A stretch of 64,000 bases of DNA from Enterobacter kobei (GCF_001729765.1 NZ_CP017181.1:1364001-1428000), one strand, 5' to 3'; numbered from the stretch's first letter, positions 50,956 through 60,385 are shown. Notes: a model not told the origin generated them from the letters alone. Program-made: numbers and translations.

Positions 50956-50988
50956 AAAAAATCCGCCCAATGTGGCGGATTTTTTTTT
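50956..50988 (+). terminator. Terminator of ompX (bidirectional)
   Basis: AATCCGCC and GGCGGATT form a stem with loop CAATGT, followed by nine T residues. The opposite strand also has a T-tract, so it may stop opgE transcription as well. Confidence 0.9.
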
Positions 50989-50995
50989 GTTTGTT

Positions 50996-51030
50996 CCCTC
51001 TCCACGTGGGAGAGGGTCAGGGTGAGGGCA
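50996..51030. repeat. REP-like element of the CCCTCTCC type
   Basis: CCCTCTCCACGTGGGAGAGGG then TCAGGGTGAGGGCA, the second copy of the family at 16508. It lies between convergent ompX and opgE. Confidence 0.7.
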
Positions 51031-51048
51031 TCAGTCTGACGGCAGAAA

Positions 51049-52632
51049 TCACTTACTCTTAATATCAAAAATATCCGTACCCAGATGGTTATAGTCAACT
51101 TTCTGTAACTTGAAGTTGGTAACGTACACTGGGGGCGCTTTCTTGTTGGAGATAAATGGATACGCATTTTTTATCTCTTCGGCTTTAATCCCCGTCCACT
51201 GAGAGAAGAACTGCAGGAAATCATTCGCCGAACGGCGCGCTTTAATCACGCGATGCGTTTTATCATCACTCGACAGCACCATAAACGGTACCTGGAAGTT
51301 CTGCTGGAACTTGTCGTCATGGGCCAGGTATTGCACTTCTTTGCCACGCTCTTTAAACGCCAGCCCGTGATCCGAGAAATAGACCACAGAGAAACTGTCG
51401 CCCGTGTTGCGCAGCTGATCGTACAGCTTGCTGAGTAGGTCGTCGGTTTGCGTCATGGTGTAGAGATAACAAGAGGTCTCTTTGGACTGCACGAAATCCG
51501 CGTATTTCCCGTCAGTACGATCGCAGGCCTGCGGGTGTGAGCCCATCAGGTGAAGGACAATCAGCTGAGGCTGGGTGCGTGGGGTGGCAAACACCTGCGC
51601 CGTCATCTTCAGCAGCGCCTCGTCTTTCGTATTTTTGTCGGCCTCAAAATCACCGCTCTTCAGGAACTGCACTTCGTCAGCACGCTTCGCGATACTGGCG
51701 ATGGCCGTATCGTATTCGCCAATTTGCCCCTGATTGGAGAACCACCATGTCTGGAAACCTGCGCGGTTTGCCAGGGTAACAAAATTATCCTGGTACTGGG
51801 GTTTGCCCTCTACCACACGGTTCAGCGTCAGGCCCAGCGATTTCTGCGTCGAGCCACTGGCCGCGACATAATCAGTAAACAGGGTGCCATTGACCGAGCT
51901 GGCAAACGGCGTGTTATTCCAGTGTCCACCGAATGCGCCCATTGCGTCGCGACGGGCACTCTCGCCGATCACCACCACGTAGGTATGGTATTTCGGCTTC
52001 ACCGCCAGCACGTTCCAGGTGTCTTTCTTATTGGAAAGTTCAGCCATGCGGGCCTGCTCGTCGAGCACTTCTCTGTTATTCACGACAACGTCTTTCACGA
52101 AGCGGAAAACCGGATAGCCTACGTTAATGAGCCTTAACTTACCGTCCCAGGGAATATTCTGGATGGGGGCGACGAACGCCACGGCAATACTGAATACCAG
52201 ACAGAGAATTTCGATCTTGCCCCAGGATTTTTTCTCAACTGACTGACGGCGGAGGGCAATAATCCCCAGCGCGAAGATAAAGAGCCCTACCACGTAGCTG
52301 TACCACGGGAAGATGGTCAGGATCTCCGTCGACTCTTCCATATTGGTCGAGTGCAGCGCGAGCAGGGTATTAAAGTTTGGCGAGCCATAAGCCTGGCCAA
52401 ACGGGAAATAGAGGGCAGCGACCAGCGAACAGATTCCAATCAGCGTTTTTTGCACGCGCGGTGCTGCCCGCCACAGTACATGCAGAATGCAGGTGAACGC
52501 CACCGCATACAGCAGGCTGAAGGGATAGCCGAGTGCAAAGTTAATCAGCAATGACTGCAAAAAGTAAAACGCCGTCCACGGGCTTAAGGCCCGGCTACGG
52601 GTAACGACAGAATCTATCAGGGTTAAATTCAT
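51049..52632 (-). CDS. opgE: Phosphoethanolamine transferase OpgE
   Basis: A 527-residue inner-membrane enzyme with about five N-terminal transmembrane helices and a periplasmic alkaline-phosphatase-fold domain. Motifs are VVVIGESARRDA, SHPQACDRTDG and YFSDHG (metal-binding). In E. coli, OpgE (YbiP) adds phosphoethanolamine to osmoregulated periplasmic glucans; it belongs to the EptA-like family but is not a lipid A enzyme by current evidence. Confidence 0.94.
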   Translation of the reverse strand: MNLTLIDSVVTRSRALSPWTAFYFLQSLLINFALGYPFSLLYAVAFTCILHVLWRAAPRVQKTLIGICSLVAALYFPFGQAYGSPNFNTLLALHSTNMEESTEILTIFPWYSYVVGLFIFALGIIALRRQSVEKKSWGKIEILCLVFSIAVAFVAPIQNIPWDGKLRLINVGYPVFRFVKDVVVNNREVLDEQARMAELSNKKDTWNVLAVKPKYHTYVVVIGESARRDAMGAFGGHWNNTPFASSVNGTLFTDYVAASGSTQKSLGLTLNRVVEGKPQYQDNFVTLANRAGFQTWWFSNQGQIGEYDTAIASIAKRADEVQFLKSGDFEADKNTKDEALLKMTAQVFATPRTQPQLIVLHLMGSHPQACDRTDGKYADFVQSKETSCYLYTMTQTDDLLSKLYDQLRNTGDSFSVVYFSDHGLAFKERGKEVQYLAHDDKFQQNFQVPFMVLSSDDKTHRVIKARRSANDFLQFFSQWTGIKAEEIKNAYPFISNKKAPPVYVTNFKLQKVDYNHLGTDIFDIKSK

Positions 52633-52915
52633 AGGTCACTATCATGGATAAAAACGCCATGTGCTCACCCTGGCGTCAAGGGTCATAACCTGCCTGACAG
52701 TGCGTAGAAAGGGAATGAGGGTCCGCTTCAGCGAGCCGCAAATAGTGCAGGGCTGCAAGAAGATAGTGCGAGCGCAAAATAATAGCAACAGTTGCTCAAC
52801 AGATGTTTTGCGAAGAGGATTGCAAATCCGTAAAAAAGATCGGGAATAGGGCGGCCGGAAGCCAGTTTACAGCGGGAATGTGACGCAGAGATGAAGCGGC
52901 GTACCGCAACGCCGC
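52633..52915. other. Gap between opgE and mntS
   Basis: 283 bases holding the opgE promoter and, at 52893-52916, a stem AAGCGGCGT/ACGCCGCTT which may end the mntS transcript (no strong T-tract). No other gene is supported. Confidence 0.45.
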
Positions 52916-53044
52916 TTAGTGGGAAGGTTTGTCGTCCTGATGCGGTTTGTTGTTAAACATATCGCACAGCATGTTCAACAGCATCAAGCGCACTTTAAAG
53001 GGAGAGTGGGTAAACACGGTCATACACCTCTTGAATTCGTTCAT
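52916..53044 (-). CDS. mntS: Small manganese-responsive protein MntS
   Basis: A 42-residue protein, MNEFKRCMTVFTHSPFKVR followed by LMLLNMLCDMF and a polar tail, matching E. coli MntS. It raises cellular manganese availability, apparently by inhibiting the exporter MntP, and is repressed by MntR with Mn. The ATG at 53044 has AGGAGGT upstream. The frame is open to 53110, but the longer start lacks homology. Two MntR boxes lie between it and mntR. Confidence 0.94.
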   Translation of the reverse strand: MNEFKRCMTVFTHSPFKVRLMLLNMLCDMFNNKPHQDDKPSH

Positions 53045-53101
53045 AAGACCTCCTGATTTTTGATCCCTTCGATCCGTGAAGGGTGACTGCATTACATACA
53101 G

Positions 53102-53119
53102 ATATAGCACAGGCTATAT
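53102..53119. promoter_or_regulatory. MntR box
   Basis: ATATAGC-ACAG-GCTATAT is a perfect inverted repeat with four central bases, close to the known E. coli MntR operator (TATAGC...GCTATA type). It sits 57 bases before mntS, in position to repress it. Confidence 0.85.
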
Positions 53120-53122
53120 TGT

Positions 53123-53136
53123 ATAGCTATGGCTAT
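53123..53136. promoter_or_regulatory. Second, shorter MntR-like box
   Basis: ATAGC-TATG-GCTAT repeats the same half-site geometry with five-base arms, 19 bases (centre to centre) from the first box. It may allow cooperative binding or control of mntR. Confidence 0.55.
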
Positions 53137-53148
53137 TTCGTTAATTTT

Positions 53149-53176
53149 TTGTGCTTGCAGAGGGATGGTTTACAAT
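53149..53176 (+). promoter_or_regulatory. Candidate mntR promoter
   Basis: TTGTGC (53149-53154), 16 bases, TACAAT (53171-53176). It lies 12 bases downstream of the second MntR-like box, so a bound repressor would be next to the -35. Confidence 0.45.
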
Positions 53177-53227
53177 GTGCGCTCTCGATACCGGGCGCTG
53201 GAAGCGTCACCCCACTGAGGAAGTACA

Positions 53228-53701
53228 ATGAACCGTCGCGCAGGTAAGCCAACAATCAGAAAAACGACGCAGCTGGTGAATGTTGAAGAACATGTCGAAG
53301 GGTTTCGCCAGGTCCGTGAAGCGCACCGTCGTGAACTGATTGATGACTATGTTGAGCTGATTTCCGATCTGATCCGTGAAGTCGGGGAAGCGCGGCAGGT
53401 CGATATGGCCGCCAGACTGGGGGTATCACAGCCGACAGTGGCTAAAATGTTAAAACGTCTGGCTTCGGTGGGCTTAATTGAAATGATCCCCTGGCGCGGT
53501 GTATTTCTGACGCCGGAAGGGGAGAAGCTTGCACAGGAGAGCCGCGAGCGTCACCAGTTAGTCGAGAACTTTTTACTGGTACTGGGCGTTAGCCCGGAGA
53601 TTGCCCGCCGGGATGCGGAAGGAATGGAGCACCACGTAAGTGAAGAGACGCTGGTGAAGTTTCGTGAATTTACCCTTAAATACGGTCCCTCCGCTGAATG
53701 A
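53228..53701 (+). CDS. mntR: Manganese-dependent regulator MntR
   Basis: A 157-residue DtxR-family regulator. The winged helix carries [20 protein letters not shown], and the dimerisation/metal domain follows with the HxxxE..H pattern in RHQLVENFL and [10 protein letters not shown]. Mn-MntR represses mntH and mntS and activates mntP. GAGGAAG precedes the ATG. The stop overlaps the ybiR ATG by four bases. Confidence 0.96.
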   Translation: MNRRAGKPTIRKTTQLVNVEEHVEGFRQVREAHRRELIDDYVELISDLIREVGEARQVDMAARLGVSQPTVAKMLKRLASVGLIEMIPWRGVFLTPEGEKLAQESRERHQLVENFLLVLGVSPEIARRDAEGMEHHVSEETLVKFREFTLKYGPSAE

Positions 53702-54807
53702 AAATCCCCGGACTGCATGCCCTGGCACGCGATCGTTTCTTCCATCTCTTATTAATCATTGGCGCAGGGTTAAGCCTCTTTGTGCCGTTTGCGCCCCGCG
53801 CCTGGGTTGCCGCCATTGACTGGCGCACCATCATTACCCTGAGTGGGTTAATGATGCTGACCAAAGGGGTTGAGCTGAGCGGCTATTTTGACGTGCTGGG
53901 CCGTAAAATGGTGCGCCGTTTTGCCACCGAGCGCAGGCTGGCGCTGTTTATGGTCTTCTCCGCTGCGGTGCTGTCGACGTTTCTGACCAACGATGTGGCA
54001 CTGTTTATCATCGTGCCCCTCACGCTGACGCTACGCAGGCTTTGCGAGATCCCGGTCAGCCGGCTGATCATCTTTGAAGCGCTGGCCGTGAACGCCGGTT
54101 CTCTGTTGACCCCTATCGGCAACCCGCAAAATATCCTGCTCTGGGGGCGGTCCGGCCTGTCGTTTGCCGCCTTTACCTGGCAGATGGCCCCGCTGGCACT
54201 GGTGATGATGCTGTCGCTACTGGCGGTATGCTGGTTTGCTTTTCCGGATAAAAAACTGCAGTACCATAGCGGAACCGCGGGCCCGCAGTGGCAGCCGCGT
54301 CTGGTCTGGAGCTGCCTCGGGTTGTACATCGTCTTTCTCATCGCGCTGGAACTGAAGGTTGAGCTGGCGGGTGTACTGCTGGTCGCCGCAGGCTTTGTCG
54401 TGCTGGCACGCCGGGTGCTGGTGAGCGTGGACTGGACGCTGCTGCTGGTCTTTATGGCGATGTTTATTGATGTGCATCTTCTTATCCAGCTTCCGGTGCT
54501 GCAAAACGTGTTGCACAGCGTCAGCACGCTGTCTCAGCCGGGTCTGTGGCTGACGGCCATTGGCCTGTCGCAGTTTATCAGCAACGTGCCTTCCACCATT
54601 CTGCTGCTCAACTATGTTCCGCCTGACACCCTTCTGGCCTGGGCGGTGAACATTGGCGGGTTTGGGCTGCTGCCCGGCTCGCTGGCAAACCTCATCGCCC
54701 TGCGTATGGCCAGCGATCGTCGTATCTGGTGGCGCTTCCATCTCTGGTCTCTCCCCATGCTGGTGTGGGCTGCGGCGATCGGTTTCGGATTATTCCTTCT
54801 CAGATAG
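53698..54807 (+). CDS. ybiR: YbiR, Na+/H+ antiporter-like (ArsB/NhaD-type) membrane protein
   Basis: A 369-residue inner-membrane protein with about ten hydrophobic segments, in the CitMHS/ArsB-like ion transporter superfamily (motifs [16 protein letters not shown] and [14 protein letters not shown]). Its substrate is unknown. It is co-translated with mntR, which raises the possibility of a metal- or ion-related role. Confidence 0.93.
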   Translation: MKIPGLHALARDRFFHLLLIIGAGLSLFVPFAPRAWVAAIDWRTIITLSGLMMLTKGVELSGYFDVLGRKMVRRFATERRLALFMVFSAAVLSTFLTNDVALFIIVPLTLTLRRLCEIPVSRLIIFEALAVNAGSLLTPIGNPQNILLWGRSGLSFAAFTWQMAPLALVMMLSLLAVCWFAFPDKKLQYHSGTAGPQWQPRLVWSCLGLYIVFLIALELKVELAGVLLVAAGFVVLARRVLVSVDWTLLLVFMAMFIDVHLLIQLPVLQNVLHSVSTLSQPGLWLTAIGLSQFISNVPSTILLLNYVPPDTLLAWAVNIGGFGLLPGSLANLIALRMASDRRIWWRFHLWSLPMLVWAAAIGFGLFLLR

Positions 54808-54815
54808 TGCGCAAT

Positions 54816-54844
54816 TTGTCAGTTTTTCCTGGCAAACGTATAGC
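54816..54844 (+). promoter_or_regulatory. Candidate promoter of the efflux operon
   Basis: TTGTCA (54816-54821), 17 bases, TATAGC (54839-54844), in the 101-base gap between ybiR and the membrane fusion protein gene. I saw no recognisable regulator site. Confidence 0.5.
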
Positions 54845-54908
54845 AACGTCCTAGCTTTAGTGAACGGCATAGTGTGATGCCGCTCACTGACAGGACCGTT
54901 GCTGAACT

Positions 54909-56003
54909 ATGGCTGAAGATCAAAAAACGCCTGCTGACGAGCAGGAAAACAACAATAATGAACGTAAGCGACCGGGCAAAAAACCGTTAATTATCCTCGG
55001 CATTGTCGTGGTAGTGATGGTTGTCGTGGCGCTGGTCTGGTGGTTTTTAACCCGTAACGAAGAGACAACTGACGACGCCTTTACCGATGGCGATGTGGTG
55101 ACGATTGCCCCCAAAACAGCGGGCTATGTCACCGGGCTGCACGTGCGCGATAACCAGCGCGTGAAAAAAGGCGATCTGCTGGTGGTTATCGATCCACGCG
55201 ATACCACCGCCCAGCGCGATCAGGCTCAGGCTCAGCTTGGACTGGCTATCGCGCAGCTCCATCAGGCCCAGGCGCAGCTGGCGCTCTCAAAAGTGCAGTA
55301 TCCTGCCCAGCGTGACGAAGCGAAAGCGCAGGTACTGAAAGCGCAGGCCGATCTGGCGAACGCGCAGGCGGAGTACCGTCGTCAACGCGGCGTCGACCCG
55401 CGGGCGACCACGCAACAAAGTATTGATTCTGCGAACGCACAGCTGCGCAGCGCGCAGGCTGCACTGGCCAGCGCCCAGGCGCAGCTGGAAGTGGCGGAGC
55501 AGGTTCAACTGCAAATTCGCCAGCAGGAAACCAACGTTGAAGCACGTGAGCGTCAGGTCGAGCAGGCGAAAGCGCAGCTCGAAACGGCCAATCTGAATCT
55601 CTCCTACACTGAAGTCCGCGCCCCGTTCGACGGCTTTGTCACCAAACGCAACGTGCAGCCCGGGACGCTGGTGCAGGCGGGCACCGCGCTGTTCTCACTG
55701 GTTTCCCCTAACGTATGGGTGGTGGCGAACTTTAAAGAGTCCCAGCTTGAACGCATGAAGCCCGGCGATAAGGTCACCGTCTCCGTGGATGCGTGGCCGG
55801 ATATGGAACTTGAGGGCCACGTCGACAGTATTCAGCAGGGCAGTGGCTCACGCTTCTCCGCTTTCCCGGCAGAAAATGCCACCGGCAACTTCGTCAAAAT
55901 TGTGCAGCGCGTGCCGGTGAAAATCGTGATTGATAAGGGACTCGACCCGAATAAACCGCTGCCGCTGGGGCTGTCGGTGGCGCCGAAGGTGACAGTGGAA
56001 TGA
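54909..56003 (+). CDS. Membrane fusion protein of a tripartite efflux pump (EmrA-like)
   Basis: A 364-residue HlyD/EmrA-family periplasmic adaptor. An acidic, asparagine-rich cytoplasmic N-terminus is followed by one transmembrane segment (about 26-48), a lipoyl half, a long alanine/glutamine coiled-coil hairpin (about 105-230), then PFDGFVTKRNVQPGTLVQAG and a beta-barrel. It overlaps the transporter gene by four bases. The substrate is not readable from sequence. Confidence 0.92.
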   Translation: MAEDQKTPADEQENNNNERKRPGKKPLIILGIVVVVMVVVALVWWFLTRNEETTDDAFTDGDVVTIAPKTAGYVTGLHVRDNQRVKKGDLLVVIDPRDTTAQRDQAQAQLGLAIAQLHQAQAQLALSKVQYPAQRDEAKAQVLKAQADLANAQAEYRRQRGVDPRATTQQSIDSANAQLRSAQAALASAQAQLEVAEQVQLQIRQQETNVEARERQVEQAKAQLETANLNLSYTEVRAPFDGFVTKRNVQPGTLVQAGTALFSLVSPNVWVVANFKESQLERMKPGDKVTVSVDAWPDMELEGHVDSIQQGSGSRFSAFPAENATGNFVKIVQRVPVKIVIDKGLDPNKPLPLGLSVAPKVTVE

Positions 56004-57571
56004 CGGATCATAGCCACGACAGCTGGAAACCCGCCAGTAACCCGTGGGCGGTGGCGATTGTTGTCACCCTGGCGGTGTTTATGGAAATTCTGGACACCAC
56101 CATCGTTAACGTGGCGCTGCCGCACGTCGCGGGTTCGCTCTCCTCCAGCTATGACGAATCGACCTGGGTTTTAACCAGCTATCTGGTGGCGAACGGCATC
56201 GTGCTGCCCATCTCGGCGTTTCTGAGCCGGGTGTTTGGCCGCAAGCAGTTCTTCTTAATCTGCATTGTGATGTTCACCGTCTGCTCGTTCCTGTGCGGGA
56301 TCGCCACCGAGCTGTGGCAGATCATCCTGTTCCGCGTGATGCAGGGCTTCTTTGGCGGCGGGTTGCAGCCTACCCAGCAGTCGGTGCTGCTCGACTACTT
56401 CAAGCCGGAGGACCGGGGCAAAGCGTTTGGTCTCTCCTCTATTGCGATTATCGTTGCGCCGGTGCTCGGCCCGACGCTCGGCGGCTGGATCACCGACAAC
56501 TACTCCTGGCGCTGGGTGTTCTTTATCAACATCCCGGTGGGGATCGTCACGGTACTGGCGATCTATCAGCTGCTGGAAGATCCGCCGTGGGAGAGTAAAT
56601 CGAAAGAGAAGCTAACCATCGACTGGACGGGGATCGGGCTGATCGCCTTAGGGCTCGGTTGTTTGCAGGTGATGCTGGACCGGGGAGAGGATGAAGACTG
56701 GTTCTACTCAAACTTTATCCGCACTTTCGCCGTGCTGACGCTGATCGGCATCATCGGCGCGATCTACTGGCTGGTGTATGCCAGAAAGCCGGTGGTGGAT
56801 CTCTACTGCCTGAAAGACCGCAACTTCGCGATCTCCAGCCTGTTAATGGCTGGGATGGCGATGATTTTATACGGCAGCTCGGTGGTGATCCCGCAGCTGG
56901 CGCAGCAGGATCTGGGCTATACCGCCACCTGGTCCGGGCTGGTGCTGTCGCCCGGCGCGGTGCTGATTGTACTCACCATCCCGCTGGTGCTGAAGCTCAT
57001 GCCGGTGGTGCAGACGCGCTGGATTATCGCCTTTGGCTTTACCTGCCTGGCGGTTTCGTTCTTCTGGTCGCGCACGCTGACGCCGGATATCGACTTCGAG
57101 ACCCTGGTGCTGTTCCGCAGCGCTCAGTCGATTGGGCTGGGGTTCCTGTTTGTGCCGCTCACCACGATTGCCTTCATCTCGATACCGAGACGGCTCAACG
57201 CCGACGCTGCGGCGCTGTTTACCATGTTCCGCAACGTGGCGGGCTCGATTGGGATTTCGCTCTCGACGGCGGCCATTACCGAGCGCTCGCAGGCCCATAG
57301 CGCGCATCTGGCGTATCACGCTTCACCGTTTAACGAGCAGTTTCAGCAGGCGATACGCGAAAGCGCCCAGGCGATCCAGAACTTCACGACTCAGGTGGGT
57401 GACCCAACCGGCATTGCCACCGGGCGGATGTACCAGACCATGATCGAGCAGTCGCGCTTCCTGGCCTACATCGACGTCTTCACCCTGCTGAGCGTGGTGG
57501 CCTTGTTACTGATTCCGTTTTGTTTGTTGCTCTCGCCGGTTAAGAGCGAGGGGAGTGCAGGAGCACATTGA
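56000..57571 (+). CDS. MFS drug:H+ antiporter, DHA2 family (EmrB/QacA-like)
   Basis: A 523-residue, 14-segment major facilitator. The DHA2 motifs include LDTTIVNVALPHVAGSL near the N-terminus (motif D1) and VLGPTLGGWITDNYSWRWVFFINIPVG (motif C). It is the proton-driven pump partner of the upstream adaptor. Substrate unknown; family members export drugs, dyes, bile salts or siderophores. The stop overlaps the next ATG (TGATG). Confidence 0.93.
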   Translation: MTDHSHDSWKPASNPWAVAIVVTLAVFMEILDTTIVNVALPHVAGSLSSSYDESTWVLTSYLVANGIVLPISAFLSRVFGRKQFFLICIVMFTVCSFLCGIATELWQIILFRVMQGFFGGGLQPTQQSVLLDYFKPEDRGKAFGLSSIAIIVAPVLGPTLGGWITDNYSWRWVFFINIPVGIVTVLAIYQLLEDPPWESKSKEKLTIDWTGIGLIALGLGCLQVMLDRGEDEDWFYSNFIRTFAVLTLIGIIGAIYWLVYARKPVVDLYCLKDRNFAISSLLMAGMAMILYGSSVVIPQLAQQDLGYTATWSGLVLSPGAVLIVLTIPLVLKLMPVVQTRWIIAFGFTCLAVSFFWSRTLTPDIDFETLVLFRSAQSIGLGFLFVPLTTIAFISIPRRLNADAAALFTMFRNVAGSIGISLSTAAITERSQAHSAHLAYHASPFNEQFQQAIRESAQAIQNFTTQVGDPTGIATGRMYQTMIEQSRFLAYIDVFTLLSVVALLLIPFCLLLSPVKSEGSAGAH

Positions 57572-59094
57572 TGATACACAGACGTTTACACCCCCTGATG
57601 ATAATGCTGCTGCTGGCTGGCTGTGCCGTGGGACCGGATTACCAGCCACCCGCGCCGCCGGCCGTCACGCACTGGAACGATAAGGGCGACAGCGGCGTGA
57701 AATCGCAAACCATCTCCGCTGCGACCAACCCGCGCTGGTGGAAAACCTTCGGCTCGCCGCAGCTCGATAGCCTCGTTGAACGGGCTATTGCCGGAAACTT
57801 GACCCTGCAGCAAACGGTGCTACGCATTGCCGGGGCACGTGAACAGATTAATCAGGCAGGCGGAGCATTTTTCCCGTCGGTTAATGGCAATCTACAGGCG
57901 ACGCGCCAACAGCTCGGGCTGGAAGGCGAGCTGAAATCCCACGGCGTGTATGACCAACTGGATAATGTCGATCCAGCCCTGCGGGGCGCGTTAGGCCCGC
58001 TGACGCAGCCGATCAACCTCTACCAGGGCAGTTTCGACGCCCAGTGGGAAATTGACCTGTGGGGCAAGGTGCGCCGTCAGGTGGAAGCCGCGGAAGCCCA
58101 GCAGAAGGCGGCTATCGAGCAGCGTAACGACGCGCTGGTGTCGCTGGAAGCGGAAGTGGCGCGGGCGTGGCTACAGCTGCGCGGCGCGCAGAGCATTATC
58201 GCCACCCTGAACACCCAGATTGAGAGCGCACAGCAGACGCTGGATCTCACCGAAAGCCGTCAGCGCGGCGGGCTCTCGCCACAGATGGACGTAGAAAATG
58301 CCCGGGCGCAGCTGGGAAATCTGGAAGCGCAACTGCCGCAATATCAGGCGCAGGCGCGGCAGGCGATGAACGGCCTGGCAATCCTCCTCGGCAAGCCGCC
58401 GGGCGCACTGGATGCCGAACTCCAGTCAGCGCAGCCAATGCCTGCGCTACCGGATATCGTGCAAACGGGCATTCCGTCCACGCTGGCGCGCCGTCGTCCG
58501 GACGTGCGTGAGGCGGAGGCGAATCTTCATGCCGCCACGGCGCAAATCGGCGTCTCGGTGGCCGAGCTGTTCCCGAGCTTAACCCTCTCCGGGCAGTTTG
58601 GCCTGCGTAACAGCGAAACCAACTGGCTGACCGACTGGAGCAGCCATTTCTACAGCTTCGGTCCGCAGGTTTCTATTCCGATCTTCCAGGGCGGACGACT
58701 GGTCTCCAGCGTGAAGGTGGCGCGCGCGCAGCAGGGGGCAGCGGTGCTGGACTATCGGCAGACGGTGCTCACCGCGCTCGGCGATGTTGAAAACGCGCTG
58801 GTCAGCTACCGCACCGACCAGCAGCGTGAAGCGGGCCTCGCAAAAACGATCGACGCCCTGCAAAACGCCTTTGACTTAGCCAGCGACAGCTACCGACAGG
58901 GCATCGCCAGCTTTATCGACGTACTGGATGCCCAGCGTCAGCTCGCCCAGGCTCAGCAGCAGCGCGCTCAGGCGCAGGTGCAAAGCGCGCTCGATCTGGT
59001 GGCGCTCTACAAGGCGCTTGGCGGCGGCTGGGAGCCGTATCAGCAGGTGCAGCTCCCGGATTACAGCGTCTTTGGCGACGCCCCGCGCGGATAA
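57571..59094 (+). CDS. Outer-membrane efflux lipoprotein (NodT/OprM-like)
   Basis: A 507-residue TolC-family channel of the NodT/RND-OMF group. It begins with a lipoprotein signal and lipobox LLAGC (Cys18, followed by Ala, favouring the outer membrane), then VGPDYQPP, a family hallmark. Two repeated outer-membrane-efflux domains follow. The ATG at 57571 overlaps the transporter stop by one base; a TTG two codons earlier lacks support. Having its own channel, the pump would not need TolC. Confidence 0.93.
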   Translation: MIHRRLHPLMIMLLLAGCAVGPDYQPPAPPAVTHWNDKGDSGVKSQTISAATNPRWWKTFGSPQLDSLVERAIAGNLTLQQTVLRIAGAREQINQAGGAFFPSVNGNLQATRQQLGLEGELKSHGVYDQLDNVDPALRGALGPLTQPINLYQGSFDAQWEIDLWGKVRRQVEAAEAQQKAAIEQRNDALVSLEAEVARAWLQLRGAQSIIATLNTQIESAQQTLDLTESRQRGGLSPQMDVENARAQLGNLEAQLPQYQAQARQAMNGLAILLGKPPGALDAELQSAQPMPALPDIVQTGIPSTLARRRPDVREAEANLHAATAQIGVSVAELFPSLTLSGQFGLRNSETNWLTDWSSHFYSFGPQVSIPIFQGGRLVSSVKVARAQQGAAVLDYRQTVLTALGDVENALVSYRTDQQREAGLAKTIDALQNAFDLASDSYRQGIASFIDVLDAQRQLAQAQQQRAQAQVQSALDLVALYKALGGGWEPYQQVQLPDYSVFGDAPRG

Positions 59095-59196
59095 ATTCAG
59101 AGGATTGGGCAAGAAACGGACAGGAACGCCACATTCGCGATGACAGAGGGGCGGGTATAACTAACTGGCACCCATTCGACATGTGAGGAATGACTT

Positions 59197-60237
59197 ATGC
59201 GTTATCAAAAACTGGGCAACACCGGTCTGTTTGTTTCTGAACTCTGCCTCGGGACCATGACCTTCGGCGGAGAAGGCGGCATGTGGGGCAAGATTGGCCA
59301 GCTGCAGCAGAGCGAAGCCGAACAGCTGGTGGGCCGCGCGCTGGATGCCGGGATCAACTTTATCGACACCGCCGACGTTTACTCGGAAGGGCGCTCGGAG
59401 GAGATCACCGGCCAGGCGCTGAAGAACCTGAAAGTTCCGCGGGAGAACGTGGTGGTCGCGACCAAAGTGTTCGGTGAAACCGGCACCGCGGGCGTGAACT
59501 CGCGCGGCAGCTCGCGGTATCACATCATCGGCAGCGTGAAGGAGAGTCTGCGCCGCCTGCAGCTGGATCATATCGATCTCTACCAGCTGCACGGCTTTGA
59601 CCCTGCCACCCCCATTGAAGAGACGCTCCGTGCGCTGGATACCCTGGTACAGCACGGCCACGTGCGCTATATCGGCGTCTCGAACTGGGCAGCGTGGCAG
59701 ATTGCCAAAGCGCTTGGCATCTCCGAGCGTCTGGGGTTGGCACGCTTCGCGTCTTTGCAGGCGTATTACACCATCGCCGGGCGCGATCTTGAGCGCGAGC
59801 TGGTGCCGATGATGCAGAGCGAAGGCGTCGGGCTGATGGTCTGGAGCCCGCTGGCGGGCGGTCTGCTGAGCGGGAAATACGATCGCAACGGGCAGAGCGA
59901 ATCGGGCGGGCGCCGTCTGGAGTTTGACTTCCCGCCGGTCAATAAAGATCGTGCCTTCGACTGCGTGGATGTAATGCGCACGATTGCCGAAAGCAAAGGC
60001 GTCTCCGTCGCGCAGATCGCGCTGGCGTGGCTGCTTCATCAGAAAGCGGTAACTAGCGTGATCGTGGGCGCGAAACGCGTCGATCAGTTGAATGACAATA
60101 TCGCCGCAACCGGGATCCGCTTAAGCGAAGACGAGCTTAAAAAGCTTGATGCCGTCAGCGCGTTGCCGGGGGAATACCCGGGCTGGATGCTTGAGCGCCA
60201 GGGGGAATATCGTCGTAACCAGCTTGCACAGCAATAA
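59197..60237 (+). CDS. Aldo/keto reductase
   Basis: A 346-residue NADPH-dependent aldo/keto reductase. The catalytic tetrad Asp57, Tyr62, Lys90, His132 is intact, in NFIDTADVY, VATKVF and YQLHGF. The family is broad and the substrate unknown. It lies 102 bases after the efflux genes with AGGAATGAC before the ATG, and may have its own promoter. It precedes the sugar operon but is separated from it by a REP element. Confidence 0.9.
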   Translation: MRYQKLGNTGLFVSELCLGTMTFGGEGGMWGKIGQLQQSEAEQLVGRALDAGINFIDTADVYSEGRSEEITGQALKNLKVPRENVVVATKVFGETGTAGVNSRGSSRYHIIGSVKESLRRLQLDHIDLYQLHGFDPATPIEETLRALDTLVQHGHVRYIGVSNWAAWQIAKALGISERLGLARFASLQAYYTIAGRDLERELVPMMQSEGVGLMVWSPLAGGLLSGKYDRNGQSESGGRRLEFDFPPVNKDRAFDCVDVMRTIAESKGVSVAQIALAWLLHQKAVTSVIVGAKRVDQLNDNIAATGIRLSEDELKKLDAVSALPGEYPGWMLERQGEYRRNQLAQQ

Positions 60238-60246
60238 CCGTCCTCT

Positions 60247-60276
60247 CCCCGGTGGCGCTTCGCTTACCGGGGCTAC
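60247..60276. repeat. REP element after the aldo/keto reductase
   Basis: CCCCGGTGGCG then CTTCGCTTACCGGGG, a single REP unit of the first family, ten bases past the stop codon. Confidence 0.75.
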
Positions 60277-60325
60277 TTTCCGTAGGCATTATTTCAATCC
60301 ATCTCACAAAAAACGATCCTCCCCT

Positions 60326-60354
60326 TTGATCACCTTTTCATCTTCGCCTATATG
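60326..60354 (+). promoter_or_regulatory. Promoter of the phospho-beta-glucosidase operon
   Basis: TTGATC (60326-60331), 17 bases, TATATG (60349-60354). The -10 shares bases with the first operator palindrome (60352-60363), so repressor binding should block RNA polymerase directly. Confidence 0.7.
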
Positions 60355-60385
60355 ACTAGTCATGAAATTTAAAATGACTAGTCAT
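60352..60385. promoter_or_regulatory. Twin operator for the operon's GntR regulator
   Basis: The perfect palindrome ATGACTAGTCAT occurs twice, at 60352-60363 and 60374-60385, centres 22 bases apart (two helical turns). The first overlaps the -10; the second lies just after the expected start of transcription and ends 13 bases before the ATG. The GntR-family gene at the end of this operon is the likely binder; that link is inferred. Confidence 0.75.
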
